Assembly: GCA_015657735.1 (NCBI GenBank)
Contig: SSSX01000486.1
Span: 1-17,158 of the forward strand
Reading direction: 5' to 3'
DNA from: Zoogloeaceae bacterium
GTDB taxonomy: Bacteria > Pseudomonadota > Gammaproteobacteria > Burkholderiales > Rhodocyclaceae
Length of the DNA: 17,158 nucleotides
The position numbers were made by a program, and so were the translations under genes. Below the pieces are notes generated by a model. The model saw only the letters and a program-made list of their open reading frames with translations. It was not told the DNA's origin and did not search any database. Position 1 is the first letter of the stretch. Every line of letters begins with the position of its first letter. Below are positions 15,275-17,158 of this stretch, piece by piece.

Positions 15275-17158
15275 ATGTCGTCTCCGCCCAGGCTTGATCC
15301 CGATCCCGCGTTGCCGCCGGCCGCCGGGCACGAGCGCAGTTTCCTCACGCGTCTGGTGCGCACGTTGCCCGATCTGGTGTGGCTGAAGGATTCCGACGGC
15401 AGCTACCTCGCCTGCAATCCGCGCTTCGCGGCGCTCGTCGGCGCGCCGGAAGAGGCGATGGTCGGCCGCAGCGATTACGACTTCATGCCGTGGGATCAGG
15501 CCGACGCCTTCCGGCGCGCCGATCTTGCGGCGATCCACGCCGGCCACGCGGTGCACGACGAGCACGCGCTGCGGCTGGCGACCGGCGGCGAGATCGTCCT
15601 TGAAGTCATCAAGACCCCGATGCTCGACCAGGACGGCCGGCTGATCGGCGTGCTGAGCGTCGGGCGGGATGTCACCGAGGTGCACCGGGCGCGCGAAGCC
15701 TTGCGCGAGCGGGAGGAGATTTTCTCGAGTTTCGTCAGCCAGGCGGCCGATTCGGTGGGCGTGGTCGATCTGCAAACCGGGCGGTTCGTCGAGTTCAATA
15801 CCGCCGCCCACCGCAACCTGGGGTACAGCCGCGACGAGTTCGCCCGCCTGACGGTGGCGGACATCGATTGCCACCTGAGCCCTGACGCCTTGCGCCGTCA
15901 CCTGGCGAGCATGGCGACGCCGGTGGGCGTCACCTTCGAGACGCGGCAGCGCCACCGCGACGGCGGGCAGCGCGACGTGCGGGTCAGTGCGCGCGGCATC
16001 ACGGTCCGCGGCGAGAACCACTACTTTGCGGCGATCTGGACCGACATCACCGACAGCAAGCGCAACGAAGCCCGTTTGAAGCGGGCCAACGCGGCGCTGC
16101 GCACGCTCAGCGAATGCAACCAGGCGGTGGCGCGGGCCGCCGACGAGGCGACGCTGCTCGACGATGTGTGCCGCCTGATGGTGGAGTTCGGCGGCTACGT
16201 GGCGGTGTGGGTCGGCCGCGTCGAGGGCGATGCGCAGCAGGCCGTGGTGCCGGTCGCCTGCTATGGCCCCGGCTGCGAGCAGGTGAGCGGGTGGCCGCTG
16301 GCGTGGGCGGATGCCGGCGGTGGCGGTGGCGCGATCCGCGACGGGCGTCCGCTGCTGTGCCGCGACATCGCGACCGATCCGCGCTGTGCCGGCTGGCGCG
16401 AGACGGCGGCGGCGGGCGGCTACCGCGCCTTTTGCGCGCTGCCGCTGCTCGCCGCCGACGGCCGTTGCTGGGGCGTGCTGAACGTCGCGGCGGCCGCTGC
16501 GGACGCCTTCGACGACGAGGAGCTGCAGCTCCTCACCGAGCTTGCCGGCGATCTGGTCCTTGGCCTGCGCGCCGTGCACGACCGCGCCGAGCGCGACGAG
16601 GCCCGTTCCAGGCAGCGCGACGTGGAACACCAGCTGCGCGAACTGGTGGAAGCCAGCCCGACCATCCTCTACGCGCTGCGGGTGGAGGACGGTATCGGCG
16701 TGCCGGTGACGGTCAGCGACAACGTCGAGCGCATTCTCGGCTACCCGCGCGCCGCGGTGCTGACCCCCGGCTGGTGGTGGAGCGGTGTGCATCCGGACGA
16801 CCGTGCCGCGGCCGCGCTGGCCGTCGAAACCGCGGTGCGCGCCGGTCAGGCGAGCCACGAATACCGCTTCGCCCACCGCGACGGCCGCTACCTGTGGCTG
16901 CGCGACGAAATGCGCGCCAATCCGGCCGACGACGGCGGGGCGCCCGGCATCGTCGGCGTGCTGACCGACGTCACCGCCGGCAAGTATTCCGCGCTGTCGC
17001 TCGACTGCCAGCGGCGGGTGCTCGAGTTGATCGCCTCGGGCGCCGCCCTCGCCGATACGCTGGACACCCTCGCGCGCGGGATCGAGGCGCTGCTGCCGGG
17101 CATCCGCAGCTCGATCCTGCTGCTCGACCGCGACGGCGTGCACCTGCGCCACGGCGCG
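15275..17158 (+). CDS. Multi-PAS/GAF signalling protein, partial (output domain beyond the window)
   Basis: The 628 codons from 15275 to the right edge are open and encode a soluble chain of sensor domains with no signal peptide or membrane segment. In order: PAS at about 22-138 (LPDLVWLKDSDGSYLACNPR, ending GRDVTE); PAS at about 148-262 (ending WTDITDSKR); GAF at about 275-432 (ALRTLSECNQAV, GGYVAVWVGR, CALPLLA); a short coiled linker; a PAS_3-type domain at about 455-568 (HPDDR, HRDGRYLWLRDE, GVLTDVT); and the start of a second GAF from about 578. In Rhodocyclales and relatives such chains usually end in GGDEF-EAL or a histidine kinase, so c-di-GMP turnover or two-component signalling is likely but not shown. 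The start is uncertain: AGG at 15261-15263 lies 11 nt before the ATG, and an in-frame GTG at 15263 is an alternative. Confidence 0.9.
   Translation, partial: MSSPPRLDPDPALPPAAGHERSFLTRLVRTLPDLVWLKDSDGSYLACNPRFAALVGAPEEAMVGRSDYDFMPWDQADAFRRADLAAIHAGHAVHDEHALRLATGGEIVLEVIKTPMLDQDGRLIGVLSVGRDVTEVHRAREALREREEIFSSFVSQAADSVGVVDLQTGRFVEFNTAAHRNLGYSRDEFARLTVADIDCHLSPDALRRHLASMATPVGVTFETRQRHRDGGQRDVRVSARGITVRGENHYFAAIWTDITDSKRNEARLKRANAALRTLSECNQAVARAADEATLLDDVCRLMVEFGGYVAVWVGRVEGDAQQAVVPVACYGPGCEQVSGWPLAWADAGGGGGAIRDGRPLLCRDIATDPRCAGWRETAAAGGYRAFCALPLLAADGRCWGVLNVAAAAADAFDDEELQLLTELAGDLVLGLRAVHDRAERDEARSRQRDVEHQLRELVEASPTILYALRVEDGIGVPVTVSDNVERILGYPRAAVLTPGWWWSGVHPDDRAAAALAVETAVRAGQASHEYRFAHRDGRYLWLRDEMRANPADDGGAPGIVGVLTDVTAGKYSALSLDCQRRVLELIASGAALADTLDTLARGIEALLPGIRSSILLLDRDGVHLRHGA

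Noticed and set aside
15185..17152. Long minus-strand frame (655 codons) opposite the PAS/GAF gene
   Set aside because: The plus-strand frame encodes recognisable PAS and GAF domains. The minus frame is low-complexity Ala/Arg/Gly/His with no motif.

Overview
The window is GC-rich chromosomal DNA (about two thirds GC by eye) with an ordinary housekeeping layout. The divergent gatCAB / mreBCD arrangement, the MreC N-terminus (SPPPFFKRGPAPLAKL), the mnmG-rsmG-parA-parB order and a PAS/GAF signalling protein suggest a betaproteobacterium, most likely of the Rhodocyclales (Azoarcus/Thauera type). The taxon is inferred from recalled family features, not from a search.

Layout. (1) 1-3436, minus strand: gatC, gatA, a small unrecognised lipoprotein gene, then gatB running off the left edge. 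These encode the tRNA-dependent amidotransferase. (2) 3437-3544: an AT-richer divergent promoter region. (3) 3545-10266, plus strand: mreB, mreC, mreD, mrdA (PBP2), rodA and rlpA. This is the rod-shape/elongasome operon with a septal lytic transglycosylase at its end. (4) 10267-10829, plus strand: a short regulatory stretch with a palindrome and a possible ECF-sigma (RpoE-like) promoter, then two small uncharacterised genes of 70 and 73 codons. (5) 10826-15007, minus strand: mnmG, rsmG, parA, parB, a tightly packed tRNA/rRNA modification and chromosome-partition operon. (6) 15008-15274: a divergent intergenic region rich in inverted repeats. (7) 15275 to the right edge, plus strand: the first 628 codons of a soluble multi-PAS/GAF signalling protein whose output domain lies outside the window.

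How the genes work together. MreB filaments organise the elongation complex, MreC and MreD couple it to the membrane, RodA polymerises glycan strands and PBP2 cross-links them. RlpA then trims denuded glycans, probably at the septum. ParA and ParB segregate the origin region. MnmG modifies the tRNA wobble uridine and RsmG methylates 16S rRNA. GatCAB corrects mischarged Glu-tRNA(Gln) and/or Asp-tRNA(Asn).

I see no mobile element, CRISPR array, tRNA, rRNA or obvious new multi-gene system. The least explained parts are the two small genes at 10391-10829 (with the ECF-like promoter upstream and repeated stem-loops inside the second gene), the Cys-rich lipoprotein gene between gatA and gatB, and several inverted repeats in intergenic regions. 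There is no gene-free stretch longer than 300 bases.
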